Source: Phascolarctobacterium_B sp045598345
GTDB taxonomy: Bacteria > Bacillota > Negativicutes > Acidaminococcales > Acidaminococcaceae
Assembly: GCA_045598345.1 (NCBI GenBank)
Contig: JAZLLX010000057.1
Location: 1-15,584 of the forward strand
Direction: 5' to 3'
Length of the DNA stretch: 15,584 nucleotides
Below, piece by piece: positions 1-6,173 of this stretch. Both the position numbers and the translations under genes were made by a program. Positions within the stretch are counted from its first letter, which is position 1. Every line of letters starts with the position of its first letter. Below the pieces are notes generated by a model. The model did not search any database. It saw only the letters and a program-made list of their open reading frames with translations, and was not told the DNA's origin.

Positions 1-240
1 TCCCGATTATATTTTATAAAGTCCGCACAATGCGAACTTTTTTCCCTCTTTCCTAAAGAGGGGGGACCGCTTGCGGTGGGAGTTTTTGCATTATGCGAAG
101 CATTCATAAACTTCTAACTTACAACTTCCCCCGTAGGGTGCGGGTTTCAAACCCGCCCGTATGTTCTTATTTTATCGCCTGTTCTTCGGGCAGGTTACAA
201 ACCTGCCCCTACAAATAAATATTCTAATTATAGGAACATA
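1..240. repeat. Intergenic hairpin modules, no gene
   Basis: I see no credible gene here. The stretch holds small perfect inverted repeats: CCCTCTTT/AAAGAGGG-type pairing at about 46-62 followed by a CCGC/GCGG hairpin and a second G block, GCGGGT/ACCCGC at 140-156, and GGGCAGGTT/AACCTGCCC at 188-208 with a 3-base loop. The first unit has the same layout (C block, G block, swapped hairpin, second G block) as the modules found all over this window. Confidence 0.6.
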
Positions 241-430
241 AGTAGCCCCCGCCCTTGCGGGGGCTGGCGCCCAAAGGAACATAGAAAGGCGACTGGGGGT
301 GCGGATTACGCAGAATACTTGTTACTACCAAATCGCTCACCCCGCCGCTCCACGTTCCAGTATCAGCCCTCCCCTCCCAAAAGGAAAGGGTAATTTAATT
401 ATAATCACAGGAACATCTTACCACAATTAC
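229..430 (+). repeat. Repeat element copy: GCCCCCGC module plus right inverted end
   Basis: This is a partial copy of the module seen complete at 901-1160 and 14989-15243. It has a GCCCCCGC/GCGGGGGC hairpin at 245-264, then the GGCGCC...GGCGAC hairpin with the loop word AAAGGAACATAGAAA, then GACTGGGGGTGCGG. It ends in the right inverted end ATAATCACAGGAACATCTTA at 401-420, followed by CCACAATTAC. The segment between the module and the end (about 330-400) differs from the other copies. Confidence 0.75.
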
Positions 431-650
431 ACGTTACGCGTTGCGAATTATGCGTTATATTCCCCTAACCCCTGTACTTAAAAATAATTATACCACAAAA
501 TCTCTTTTCTTGAAATTAAAAACTTTAAGAAATTACCTTTTATTTTTCCCACCAAATTTTTTAACAACTCCCAATCTTTTTACCTCAAAAAATTATTTAT
601 ATTCATTGAAACTCCTGACTTTCAAAAAATTATTCTATAAAATAAAGGGT
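431..650. other. Very AT-rich gene-free stretch
   Basis: About 220 bases that are strongly AT-rich and poor in G on the plus strand. The one open frame crossing it gives a low-complexity Leu/Phe/Lys/Asn peptide with no ribosome binding site, so I do not call it. The right part holds the probable promoter of the small gene at 725. Confidence 0.5.
615..641 (+). promoter_or_regulatory. Possible promoter for the 55-residue ORF
   Basis: CTGACT (615-620) and TATAAA (636-641) are separated by 15 bases, giving a modest sigma-70-like promoter. Transcription would begin near 648, just before the first of three palindromic sites. The -35 match is weak and the spacing short, so this is tentative. Confidence 0.35.
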
Positions 651-705
651 GAAATTACGTAATAATTTCAAAAATTACGTAATTTCAGCCGTTATTTTTC
701 GTAAT
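651..705 (+). promoter_or_regulatory. Triple ATTACGTAAT operator-like palindromes
   Basis: Two perfect copies of the 10-base palindrome ATTACGTAAT lie at 654-663 and 674-683, with centres exactly 20 bases apart. A third 8/10 match, TTTTCGTAAT, lies at 696-705. The first two sit inside a longer 13-base perfect inverted repeat (651-663 with 674-686, loop of 10). All three fall between the probable -10 and the ribosome binding site at 713-719. Spacing near two helical turns suggests cooperative dimers of a DNA-binding protein on one face of the helix. The regulator is unknown. An RNA hairpin is the alternative reading, but no U-run follows. Confidence 0.55.
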
Positions 706-724
706 AATTTTGAAGGAGGATGCA

Positions 725-892
725 ATGGACGAAACAAAAGACGAAATTACAACCGTTGAAGAAAATACTCAAGACAAAGAAACTGATGAAAAACTTTTGG
801 AAAGAAGAAAATACCTTAAAGAACGTCAGACCCGTTTCCGCAAACGCCAAAAGTTAAAGGATGCGGCGGACTTTTGCTTAATGAGTAATTAG
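725..892 (+). CDS. Small charged protein of unknown function
   Basis: A 55-residue protein that I do not recognise. The ATG at 725 is chosen because AAGGAGG (713-719) sits 5 bases before it. A TTG at 710 would place that ribosome binding site inside the gene. The first half is acidic (Asp/Glu/Thr-rich). The second half is basic and probably helical, with the stretch ERRKYLKERQTRFRKRQKL, which could bind nucleic acid or an acidic partner. There is no signal peptide or membrane segment. The last residues (LMSN) and the TAG stop are encoded by the low-complexity filler TTAATGAGTAATTAG that starts the adjacent repeat, so the original C-terminus may have been replaced or cut off. The three palindromes upstream suggest tight, possibly autogenous, regulation, but no helix-turn-helix is visible. 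The good ribosome binding site argues that it is translated. Confidence 0.55.
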   Translation: MDETKDEITTVEENTQDKETDEKLLERRKYLKERQTRFRKRQKLKDAADFCLMSN

Positions 893-900
893 TAATGAGT

Positions 901-1160
901 AATTGTGGTAAAAAGTTCCTGTGTTTATATAACAGGTTACAGGAACATAAATAGCCCCCGCCTTTGCGGGGGCTGGCGCCTATAGGAACACAGAAAGGCG
1001 ACTGGGGGTGCGGATTACGCAGAATACTTGTCACTGTTTGCTGACATTGTGCAAAGCGATGCTTTGCCCGGGTGCGGAACCTTGCCTGCGGCAAGAATCC
1101 GTCCCTCTACAAACTACGCCAACCTTCTGCTATAATCAAAGGAACATCTTACCACAACTT
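901..1160. repeat. Complete ~260-bp inverted-end repeat element, copy 1
   Basis: The left end (AATTGTGGTAAAAAGTTCCT, from 901) and the right end (TATAATCAAAGGAACATCTT, from 1131, then ACCACAACTT) are inverted repeats of each other. The interior carries the hairpins GCCCCCGC/GCGGGGGC, GGCGCC...GGCGAC, GCAAAGC-GAT-GCTTTGC and CTTGCC...GGCAAG in a row. It is nearly identical to 14989-15243. It encodes no protein, so it looks like a MITE-type or other non-autonomous element. Confidence 0.85.
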
Positions 1161-1350
1161 TAAGTTTTAAGTTTTTATCTTTTCATTAGCGACAGCGTAA
1201 TTGCTCACCCCACCACCGTCTTTCTATGTTCCTTTAGACGGTCCCCCGCCCCTTTAGGTGCGGACGAGAGTTCGCAAAACCCCGCACACCCGAAACCCAA
1301 AATATAATCATCGGAACATATTACCTCAATTACTCATTACTAATTACTCA
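1161..1350. repeat. Second repeat element (CCGCCCC module) with right inverted end
   Basis: Filler of the AAGTTTTAAG type at about 1155-1180 leads into a module starting GCTCACCCCACCACCG (about 1203) and containing CCCCCGCCCCTTTAGGTGCGG. The right inverted end ATAATCATCGGAACATATTA starts at 1303. It matches 9058-9212 and, reverse-complemented, 14619-14750. The part between the two G/C blocks differs: this copy has the AAAGGAACATAGAAAG-type loop (in reverse), while the others have CTACGGGAGCGTGTT. Filler ATTACTCATTACTAATTAC follows and overlaps the end of the next gene. Confidence 0.75.
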
Positions 1351-1584
1351 TTACTCATTAACCAAAGTCACAATCCCTTTTGCCACACTCTGTTCCTGCA
1401 TATCATTTACGGTAACGGAAAGCACTGTTGTTTTTCGTCCCTTGTGTACCACCTCCACCACAGGCACAACAGTTTCCGGCACTGCTGCCACAAAATCTAT
1501 GGAAAAATTAAACACTTTGGCATCAGACGGCACGGCGTTGCGTACTGCCACCATTACTAAGGCCATAATATTTTCTTCAGTCAT
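1351..1584 (-). CDS. Truncated hotdog-fold thioesterase-like protein
   Basis: A 77-residue protein resembling the C-terminal part of PaaI-type hotdog acyl-CoA thioesterases. The core NFSIDFVAAVPE, then VVEVVHKGRKTTVLSVTVND and VAKGIVTLV, follows the usual order of the later hotdog strands (hydrophobic strand, 'vvhrGRrtavv' strand, 'dxxgxlvAxgt' strand). A normal family member has about 130-140 residues; the first 40-60, including the Gly-Gly/His active-site segment and central helix, are absent. The ATG at 1584 has a GGGGGA site 5-6 bases upstream and a TATAAT at 1616-1611, so it may be expressed as it stands. Immediately upstream lies the btuF terminator, so no hidden N-terminal exon-like piece remains. 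The last codons and the TAA come from repeat filler. It is either a decayed gene or a small hotdog subunit, and activity is doubtful. Confidence 0.5.
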   Translation of the reverse strand: MTEENIMALVMVAVRNAVPSDAKVFNFSIDFVAAVPETVVPVVEVVHKGRKTTVLSVTVNDMQEQSVAKGIVTLVNE

Positions 1585-1610
1585 AAATCTTCCCCCAATT
1601 CAATGTGTAT

Positions 1611-1639
1611 ATTATATCATAAAAAATGAAACCCACCGA
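1611..1639 (-). promoter_or_regulatory. Probable promoter of the hotdog gene
   Basis: A perfect TATAAT (1616-1611, minus strand) lies about 26 bases before the ATG. The region where a -35 box would fall (TCGGTG, 1639-1634) is a poor match and overlaps the btuF terminator hairpin. Confidence 0.45.
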
Positions 1640-1660
1640 AAAACTTTTCCGTGGGTTTCA
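1621..1660 (-). terminator. Rho-independent terminator after btuF
   Basis: The stem TGAAACCCAC (1627-1636) pairs perfectly with GTGGGTTTCA (1651-1660). On the minus strand it is followed directly by six Ts (1626-1621). It lies 8 bases past the btuF stop and ends the btuB-cbiR-btuF unit. Confidence 0.85.
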
Positions 1661-1667
1661 AAAACAT

Positions 1668-2606
1668 TTAGAATATGTCGGGATAACACAGTTTTGCCAT
1701 TTCCTCCACCGCTTTGATTGTGTATTGGTTGGTGGAGTATAAATATTGGTCGTGCAGTTTATACACTCTCTTATTTTTCACCGCACTGACATTTTTATAA
1801 AGAGGATTTTCTAAAATTTCTTTGGCAAATGCATCCAAATCATTTTTCTTGGTATAGTCCCAACTGGGCATAAAGATTACATCCGGGTCAATTTCCAAAA
1901 GCAGTTCCTCGCTCAGTACCGCCTGTGCCGGCACCTTATGTCCTTCCAAAGCATTACGGATTCCTGCATAATAGCATAAATCATTAAATGTTCCCGCAGG
2001 CCCCATAATGCCCATTGTGCTTAAGGCAAGTACCCGTACTAATTTGTCGCCTTTGGAAGAAACAATTTTTTTGCGGACATTTTCCATATCCCTCTGCAAT
2101 TTATCCGCCAACTCTTTGCCCCGCTCCGGCTCACCCACAGCCAAAGCCACATCCTGAATATATTGCAAAATATCCTGAAGATTATTGGCAGTCCGGCACA
2201 CCACCACCTTCAGTCCTGCAGAACGGAGGGCATCAGCATGTCCGCTCCCCGTGAAATCTGCTGTAAGCACCACATCAGGATTAAGGGCAACAATTCCTTC
2301 AAAGTTCCCCCCGGAAACACGGTTTTTAACGGTCTTCACTTTATCTCCTGCACAGCAGAGTGTCGAATCATCTGCCAGATAGGTCAAAGCCGCTATCCGC
2401 CCGGGATTCACAATCTCCAAAAGTATTTCATCAACAGAGGTGTTCAAACTGACGATACGGCACGGTTTGGAATAGAAATCAACCTTTGTACCAAAAGCGT
2501 CTGTCAGGGAATAAATAGGTTTGCCTTCTTCCTTTGTGTAAGGAATAGCCCCGCAACCAGTTATGAAAAAAGAAATGCTTAAAATGAGAGCCAACAGATA
2601 TTTCAT
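1668..2606 (-). CDS. btuF: Corrinoid ABC transporter substrate-binding lipoprotein BtuF
   Basis: A 312-residue periplasmic-binding lipoprotein of the BtuF/FecB (class III) fold, expected to take corrinoids from BtuB and deliver them to BtuCD. Residues 1-17 are a lipoprotein signal with lipobox ITGC, so Cys18 would be the lipidated residue. After it come a first Rossmann-like lobe (IVSLNTSVDEILLEI, then NFEGIVALNPDVVLT), a rigid linking helix (about 145-190) and a second lobe (SEELLLEIDPDVIFMPSWD, then NPLYKNVSAVKNKRVYKL), in the family order. I start it at the ATG at 2606, which overlaps the TGA of the upstream gene as ATGA, with AAAGGA upstream. A GTG three codons earlier is less likely. Cobamide specificity is inferred from the cob and btu neighbours; binding proteins for haem or siderophores have the same fold. 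Confidence 0.82.
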   Translation of the reverse strand: MKYLLALILSISFFITGCGAIPYTKEEGKPIYSLTDAFGTKVDFYSKPCRIVSLNTSVDEILLEIVNPGRIAALTYLADDSTLCCAGDKVKTVKNRVSGGNFEGIVALNPDVVLTADFTGSGHADALRSAGLKVVVCRTANNLQDILQYIQDVALAVGEPERGKELADKLQRDMENVRKKIVSSKGDKLVRVLALSTMGIMGPAGTFNDLCYYAGIRNALEGHKVPAQAVLSEELLLEIDPDVIFMPSWDYTKKNDLDAFAKEILENPLYKNVSAVKNKRVYKLHDQYLYSTNQYTIKAVEEMAKLCYPDIF

Positions 2607-3556
2607 TCCAAACACATCCTTTGCTGCTCAATTTTTGCCGCCAAATCGTCTAAATCTTTATAAACAAATTCGTGGTTGACATAAAGAGGGTTTATCCGTT
2701 GCAATATTTTTTTTGCCACTTTGGTGGTAAAAGGTCTGCTTTCATCAATCTTGCTGATATGGGTGTACACTTGAGCCAATGTAGGATTGGCAACCAATTT
2801 ATACTGTGTGGAACGCATATAGTCGCCGCACAAAGTACAATTCAAATGCACACCTTTAATCAGTTCGGCATAGTTTCCTAATTTGTCCACTGTATCACAA
2901 ATATAGTCCGCCGCCTGTTCCTCTGTTTTCAGTTTCAAATTGGTACTCATCAAATGTCCCGTGTCCAACATAATGCCGGAATTTTTGTGGTTGATGTGTT
3001 CAAAGAAAAATTTAACAGTGCGTACATCCGTCAACCTGAGCCCCGGCCACCAAAGGTTTTCAAAAAGCACAGTGGTGCTTTCCGGTATCTCGTCCGCCAC
3101 CAAATTGAAAATATCTGCATTGGCGGCACAAACTTCCCTGTCGCTGTAATTGAACTGCCATGTAAAAATTTCCTCGTGGTTGGCATCACTCACATGCCAG
3201 ACAAGGTATTCCGGGTTTTGTGAAAGGGCAGCCACAATATTTTTACGAATGACCCCCAGCCATTCTTCCCTGCCCAACGCATCATTATAATACTCATTCC
3301 GTTCATCATTATTGTGAAAGGAGGAACGCAATCTTTTGGTTTTCCGTAACCAAAAATCCATAAAGGACGGCCAGTACAAAAGATGCACCCCATAGGAAAT
3401 GTCACTATAGGACTTGACCGGCGGCTCCGTGGTATAAACAAACTGCTCAATCCCGTCCATACCAAGTTGCTTGACGAACTGTTGCAGGGTCAAACCCTTC
3501 TGCACCAGTTCGTTCTCATATTCAGGAATACACGCATAGTTAAATAGATGTTTCAT
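2603..3556 (-). CDS. cbiR: CbiR-like cobamide hydrolase (AP endonuclease 2-type TIM barrel)
   Basis: A 317-residue TIM-barrel protein of the AP endonuclease 2/xylose isomerase-like superfamily. Residues expected to bind metal appear at barrel strand ends: His58 (GVHLLYW), His121 (VWHVSD), Glu166 (LFEN), Asp198 and His201 (MLDTGH), His237 (GVHLN), possibly His266/Asp271 (THISKIDE) and Glu296 (NHEF). There is no signal peptide, so it is cytoplasmic. It sits between btuB and btuF and shares an ATGA start-stop overlap with btuF, so the two are translationally coupled. CbiR, described from Akkermansia, belongs to this superfamily and hydrolyses the nucleotide loop of cobamides to release cobinamide phosphate. 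The B12 locus and the fold make that the best identification. A sugar-phosphate isomerase or a true AP endonuclease is the alternative, less likely in this context. The start codon has only a weak purine-rich upstream site. Confidence 0.65.
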   Translation of the reverse strand: MKHLFNYACIPEYENELVQKGLTLQQFVKQLGMDGIEQFVYTTEPPVKSYSDISYGVHLLYWPSFMDFWLRKTKRLRSSFHNNDERNEYYNDALGREEWLGVIRKNIVAALSQNPEYLVWHVSDANHEEIFTWQFNYSDREVCAANADIFNLVADEIPESTTVLFENLWWPGLRLTDVRTVKFFFEHINHKNSGIMLDTGHLMSTNLKLKTEEQAADYICDTVDKLGNYAELIKGVHLNCTLCGDYMRSTQYKLVANPTLAQVYTHISKIDESRPFTTKVAKKILQRINPLYVNHEFVYKDLDDLAAKIEQQRMCLE

Positions 3557-3752
3557 CTGCTTTGCTTTCTTTCAACTGCTTAAGTGAAAAACTTAAATCT
3601 TAAAACTTAAAGTAGTGGTAAATAGTTCCTTTGATTTGAATAAAGTTGTCGAAAAAGATGTTCGCCATTCGTCAAACGGGAAAATCGCACGATTTTCTGA
3701 GAAAATCTGCCGATTTTCCCCTTATAATCACAGGAATACTTTAGCATAATTG
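3557..3752. repeat. Filler plus complete 142-bp inverted-end element
   Basis: Filler of the AAACTTAAAACTTAAAG type (about 3585-3612) precedes an element with left end AGTGGTAAATAGTTCCTTTG (from 3613) and right end TTATAATCACAGGAATACTT (from 3722, then TAGCATAATT). Inside, GGGAAAATCG (3678-3687) pairs with CGATTTTCCC (3711-3720), enclosing GATTTTC/GAAAATC (3691-3707). Several copies of the word CGATTTTC allow competing hairpins. No gene is visible. It lies between btuB and cbiR without an obvious terminator. Confidence 0.75.
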
Positions 3753-3918
3753 GATTTTGCTCTTTGATTATTTGGTCTTTATTCTTATCGTACTTTTCCC
3801 CACACCCCTACCCCTCTCCCCGGGGAGAGGGGTACTTTCGCTTTATGCTGACTTTCCTGCTATAATCACTGGAACTCTTTACCATAATTACTCATTACTA
3901 ATTACTAATTGCTAATTC
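3753..3918. repeat. CCCCTCTCC palindrome module with right inverted end
   Basis: Aaagaacaaag-type filler (about 3755-3785, reverse strand sense) leads to a perfect 26-base palindrome at 3809-3834 (arms TACCCCTCTCCCC). The right inverted end TGCTATAATCACTGGAACTC starts at about 3858, where TTCCTG and CTGGAA also flank the TATAAT. Filler ATTACTCATTACTAATTAC then runs to the btuB stop codon. A second copy lies at 8916-9020. Confidence 0.75.
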
Positions 3919-5847
3919 TTAAAAGCTCCAATTCATTCCAACGATAAATGTCCGTCCCGGACGACCGTAACAAGTTCTTGTACCGGTAGTCCAACCGCTG
4001 CAATCAAACTGGTCTGCATAATATTTATCAAACAAATTATTTACTTTAGCATAAACCTTGATATCTTTGGTCGCTTTGTAATTCACCGCCAAATCCATCA
4101 CCATATAATGCCCACCCTGCGGAACAGATGCATAGTCAAAATTCTTACCGCCAGCACCTACATACGCTCTTGTATCTACTCCAAAATTCCATTTATCCGC
4201 AGTATAATCCACACCTAAAGTAAATTGATTTTTGGGATAAAGCACATAATCCTGAGGTTCTTCAGTACTGATGCAAGCCCACCCTAATTTTGCATGCCAA
4301 TGACCGTCAAAGGTCTTGTCATACTGTACATCAAAACCATGCACTTTAGTGCTATCATCCAAATTATAATAATATGCCGAAGGCCCCCAACCGCTGGATG
4401 TGATAAGTTTATCTGCTTTCCTGATAAAATAATGAACACTGACTACATCGTTATCCGTGAACTTATGATTAAACCCAATTTCATAATTTTTGCCCTTTTC
4501 CGGCTCCAATTTATCGTTGCCAAAAGTTGAATTATACAACATAGAAATAGAGGGTAACACAAAATAATCATTGTAAGCGATATACATATTGCTCTTTTCG
4601 CTGAACTTATAACCTAAGTTGAAACTCTTGGCAAAATTATCATCAATGTCTGCCTTGCCGGAAGTGGTAAGTTTGTCATAACGGCCTGCCACGGTCAAAT
4701 CCCAACCTTTGCCAAATTTCCAATTATCCTGTAAGAATATTGCTTTATTTTCTAAATTTTCCTTGTTATTACGCAACTCTTCTGACTTCACATATTCCGC
4801 CCCCAAGGTTAAGGTATTATCTTTATTAGCGTAGGTAAATAAATCCTTGAAATTATTGGTCTTGTAATTGTTGTGCATTTCGCTGTCTGCATTACTCATA
4901 TAAGAATAATAACCGACATCGCTGGCATGATCGTTGTTTTCATACTTTGTATAGTTGTAAAAAAACTTATTAGAAATTTTAGCATTCAACTTATTTTCTG
5001 CACGAAACTGCAAATTGGTAACCTTGGTCTTACCAGTAAAAGCATTATCAGTCGGACTATAACCGTAAAGGTACTCAGTGCGGGAAAAATCCTCCTGTCC
5101 GTGACGATAATCCAAACTGATGCTGTTACCTTCACTAAACTCATGGTTCAACGAAATATTTTCACTGTGCCCATTTTTGCGGTTTTTCCACTCGTCCCCA
5201 TTACCATCATCAAATTTGCCGTCATGATATTTCTGTGCAAAAATTCTGTAGGAAGTTTTATCAAATTTTCCCTGGGTAGCAATCTTGTATTGTTCATGCC
5301 CAAAATTGCCGCCTTCCACACCAACTGTAGTTTTAAAACCATCAACTTTTTTCGTAACAATATTAATAACACCGCCCACAGCATCAGTGCCATACAATAA
5401 AGAACCAGACCCTTTTACCACTTCAATCCGTTCAATATTATCCATATCATTCATCAGCTGACTTACATAAGATTGGGGAGTACCCATACTGTCTGCACCG
5501 GTTACGGAAACAGGCATACCATTTACCATAATCTTTACTTTATTGGAACCATTCATACCAAATTTACTTGAAGCATCCTGACCGGCACCGGGATAATCTG
5601 CAAAACGCATACCGGAAGAGTGACGCAATGCCTCTTTCACATCCTTGTAATGCATCCTCTCAATCTGCTCAGATGTAATTATCTGAGTGTTGGATTTAGT
5701 GGTGAACAATGTTTCCGGCCTGCCGGAAGCGGTTACCACCACCTCGTCAAAATAATAAGTTTTGTCTGCCTGTTCTGCGGCAAAGACCCCAGTGCTCATA
5801 AGGGAGAGCAAGACCCCTACTGTTAAAGTAGTTTTAGTGCTTTTCAT
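3919..5847 (-). CDS. btuB: TonB-dependent outer-membrane receptor, probable corrinoid receptor BtuB
   Basis: A 642-residue outer-membrane receptor. Residues 1-23/24 are a signal peptide ending VFA-A. The TonB box FDEVVVTA is at 33-40, so TonB/ExbBD-driven transport is expected. The plug domain spans about 45-165 and includes NDMDNIERIEVVKG and LLYGTDAVGGVINIVTKK. The rest is a 22-strand-type barrel ending in NWSF with the terminal Phe needed for BAM-dependent insertion. Length is close to E. coli BtuB (about 600). Corrinoid as substrate is inferred from position: promoter and structured leader upstream, cbiR and btuF downstream, cob genes next door. The sequence alone would also allow an iron-chelate receptor. 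Its presence points to a diderm Firmicute. The ribosome binding site AGAGGTG (5858-5852) lies in the 3' strand of a predicted leader helix. Confidence 0.82.
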   Translation of the reverse strand: MKSTKTTLTVGVLLSLMSTGVFAAEQADKTYYFDEVVVTASGRPETLFTTKSNTQIITSEQIERMHYKDVKEALRHSSGMRFADYPGAGQDASSKFGMNGSNKVKIMVNGMPVSVTGADSMGTPQSYVSQLMNDMDNIERIEVVKGSGSLLYGTDAVGGVINIVTKKVDGFKTTVGVEGGNFGHEQYKIATQGKFDKTSYRIFAQKYHDGKFDDGNGDEWKNRKNGHSENISLNHEFSEGNSISLDYRHGQEDFSRTEYLYGYSPTDNAFTGKTKVTNLQFRAENKLNAKISNKFFYNYTKYENNDHASDVGYYSYMSNADSEMHNNYKTNNFKDLFTYANKDNTLTLGAEYVKSEELRNNKENLENKAIFLQDNWKFGKGWDLTVAGRYDKLTTSGKADIDDNFAKSFNLGYKFSEKSNMYIAYNDYFVLPSISMLYNSTFGNDKLEPEKGKNYEIGFNHKFTDNDVVSVHYFIRKADKLITSSGWGPSAYYYNLDDSTKVHGFDVQYDKTFDGHWHAKLGWACISTEEPQDYVLYPKNQFTLGVDYTADKWNFGVDTRAYVGAGGKNFDYASVPQGGHYMVMDLAVNYKATKDIKVYAKVNNLFDKYYADQFDCSGWTTGTRTCYGRPGRTFIVGMNWSF

Positions 5848-5849
5848 AA

Positions 5850-5932
5850 GACACCTCTTTCCCGGCTTTAAGCCGTCACAAAATCTTGACCCGGCCGCAT
5901 CCCTTACCCGTGTAAAAGATGCCCGGTGTCCC
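5850..5932 (-). promoter_or_regulatory. Structured multi-branch btuB leader (riboswitch candidate)
   Basis: The whole short 5' UTR of btuB can fold. The closing helix pairs GACACC (5930-5925) with GGTGTC (5855-5850), extendable by two G-U pairs, and its 3' strand covers the btuB ribosome binding site. Inside are an 11-bp hairpin, GCATCTTTTAC/GTAAGGGATGC (5922-5912 with 5907-5897, loop ACGG, two G-U pairs), a GTCA/TGAC hairpin (5890-5875) and CGGCT/AGCCG (5875-5863, loop TAA). The conserved words of the cobalamin riboswitch (the GCCACTG core and the B12 box) are absent, and I recognise no known class. Ligand unknown; a corrinoid would be the natural guess. Confidence 0.6.
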
Positions 5933-5943
5933 TAATGTCTAAA

Positions 5944-5972
5944 ATTATAATCTTTAAGTGAAAAAAATGCAA
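5944..5972 (-). promoter_or_regulatory. btuB promoter
   Basis: On the minus strand, TTGCAT (5972-5967) and TATAAT (5949-5944) are separated by exactly 17 bases. Transcription would start near 5937, giving a leader of about 90 bases that is nearly all predicted structure. Confidence 0.75.
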
Positions 5973-5991
5973 GAAATTTTTACGAAATTAC

Positions 5992-6020
5992 TTGACAAAC
6001 TTAATAGGAATAATTACAAT
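5992..6020 (+). promoter_or_regulatory. Strong plus-strand sigma-70 promoter
   Basis: TTGACA (5992-5997) and TACAAT (6015-6020) with a 17-base spacer form the best-matching promoter in the window. It points away from btuB, into a region with no protein gene that ends in a terminator at 6095-6138. It is divergent from the btuB promoter, with the -35 boxes about 20 bases apart. Confidence 0.75.
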
Positions 6021-6026
6021 TAAGAT

Positions 6027-6138
6027 ATATTTCAAAAAATGGAATAGCGGAATATACGGGGTGAGAGTCGTATATTCATAAATTCTCCTTTCTAAAATAT
6101 AAAAGCACCTGCTAAAATCGGCAGGTGCTTTTATATTT
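6027..6138 (+). ncRNA. Candidate small RNA with anti-Shine-Dalgarno segment
   Basis: Transcription from the promoter at 5992-6020 would start near 6027 and stop at the terminator ending at 6138, giving an RNA of about 110 bases. It has a perfect 8-bp hairpin GAATATAC/GTATATTC (6050-6057 with 6070-6077, purine-rich 12-base loop). Next comes an apparently single-stranded TTCTCCTTTCT (6083-6093), complementary to AGAAAGGAGAA-type ribosome binding sites, then the terminator. Every reading frame is closed quickly. This is the layout of trans-acting regulators that block translation by pairing with ribosome binding sites. A riboswitch-controlled decoy is also possible. Confidence 0.5.
6095..6138. 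terminator. Bidirectional terminator (pncA operon and candidate sRNA)
   Basis: A perfect 18-bp stem: AAATATAAAAGCACCTGC (6095-6112) pairs with 6121-6138, loop of 8. T-rich stretches (TTTTATATTT) are present on both sides, so it can stop the minus-strand cob operon 36 bases after pncA and the plus-strand small RNA. Confidence 0.9.
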
Positions 6139-6173
6139 GATGTCAATATTTCAATTATGCTTTGAAAGTAATT

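Noticed and set aside
441..662. 73-residue open frame in the AT-rich region
   Set aside because: Low-complexity composition, no ribosome binding site, overlaps the promoter and palindromes of the next gene.
816..1094. 92-residue minus-strand open frame
   Set aside because: Lies almost wholly within a repeat element and reads through its hairpins; no start signals.
901..1160. Insertion sequence with transposase
   Set aside because: Inverted ends are present but the interior has no protein-coding capacity; it is listed as a non-autonomous repeat instead.
1258..1560. 100-residue plus-strand open frame
   Set aside because: Half is repeat filler; the rest is the antisense of the hotdog gene, which has coherent family similarity.
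4873..5400. 175-residue frame opposite btuB
   Set aside because: Antisense shadow of a clear TonB-dependent receptor; no ribosome binding site or recognisable motif.
5850..6094. Canonical cobalamin riboswitch upstream of btuB
   Set aside because: The core and B12-box words are not present on either strand; only a different structured leader is seen.
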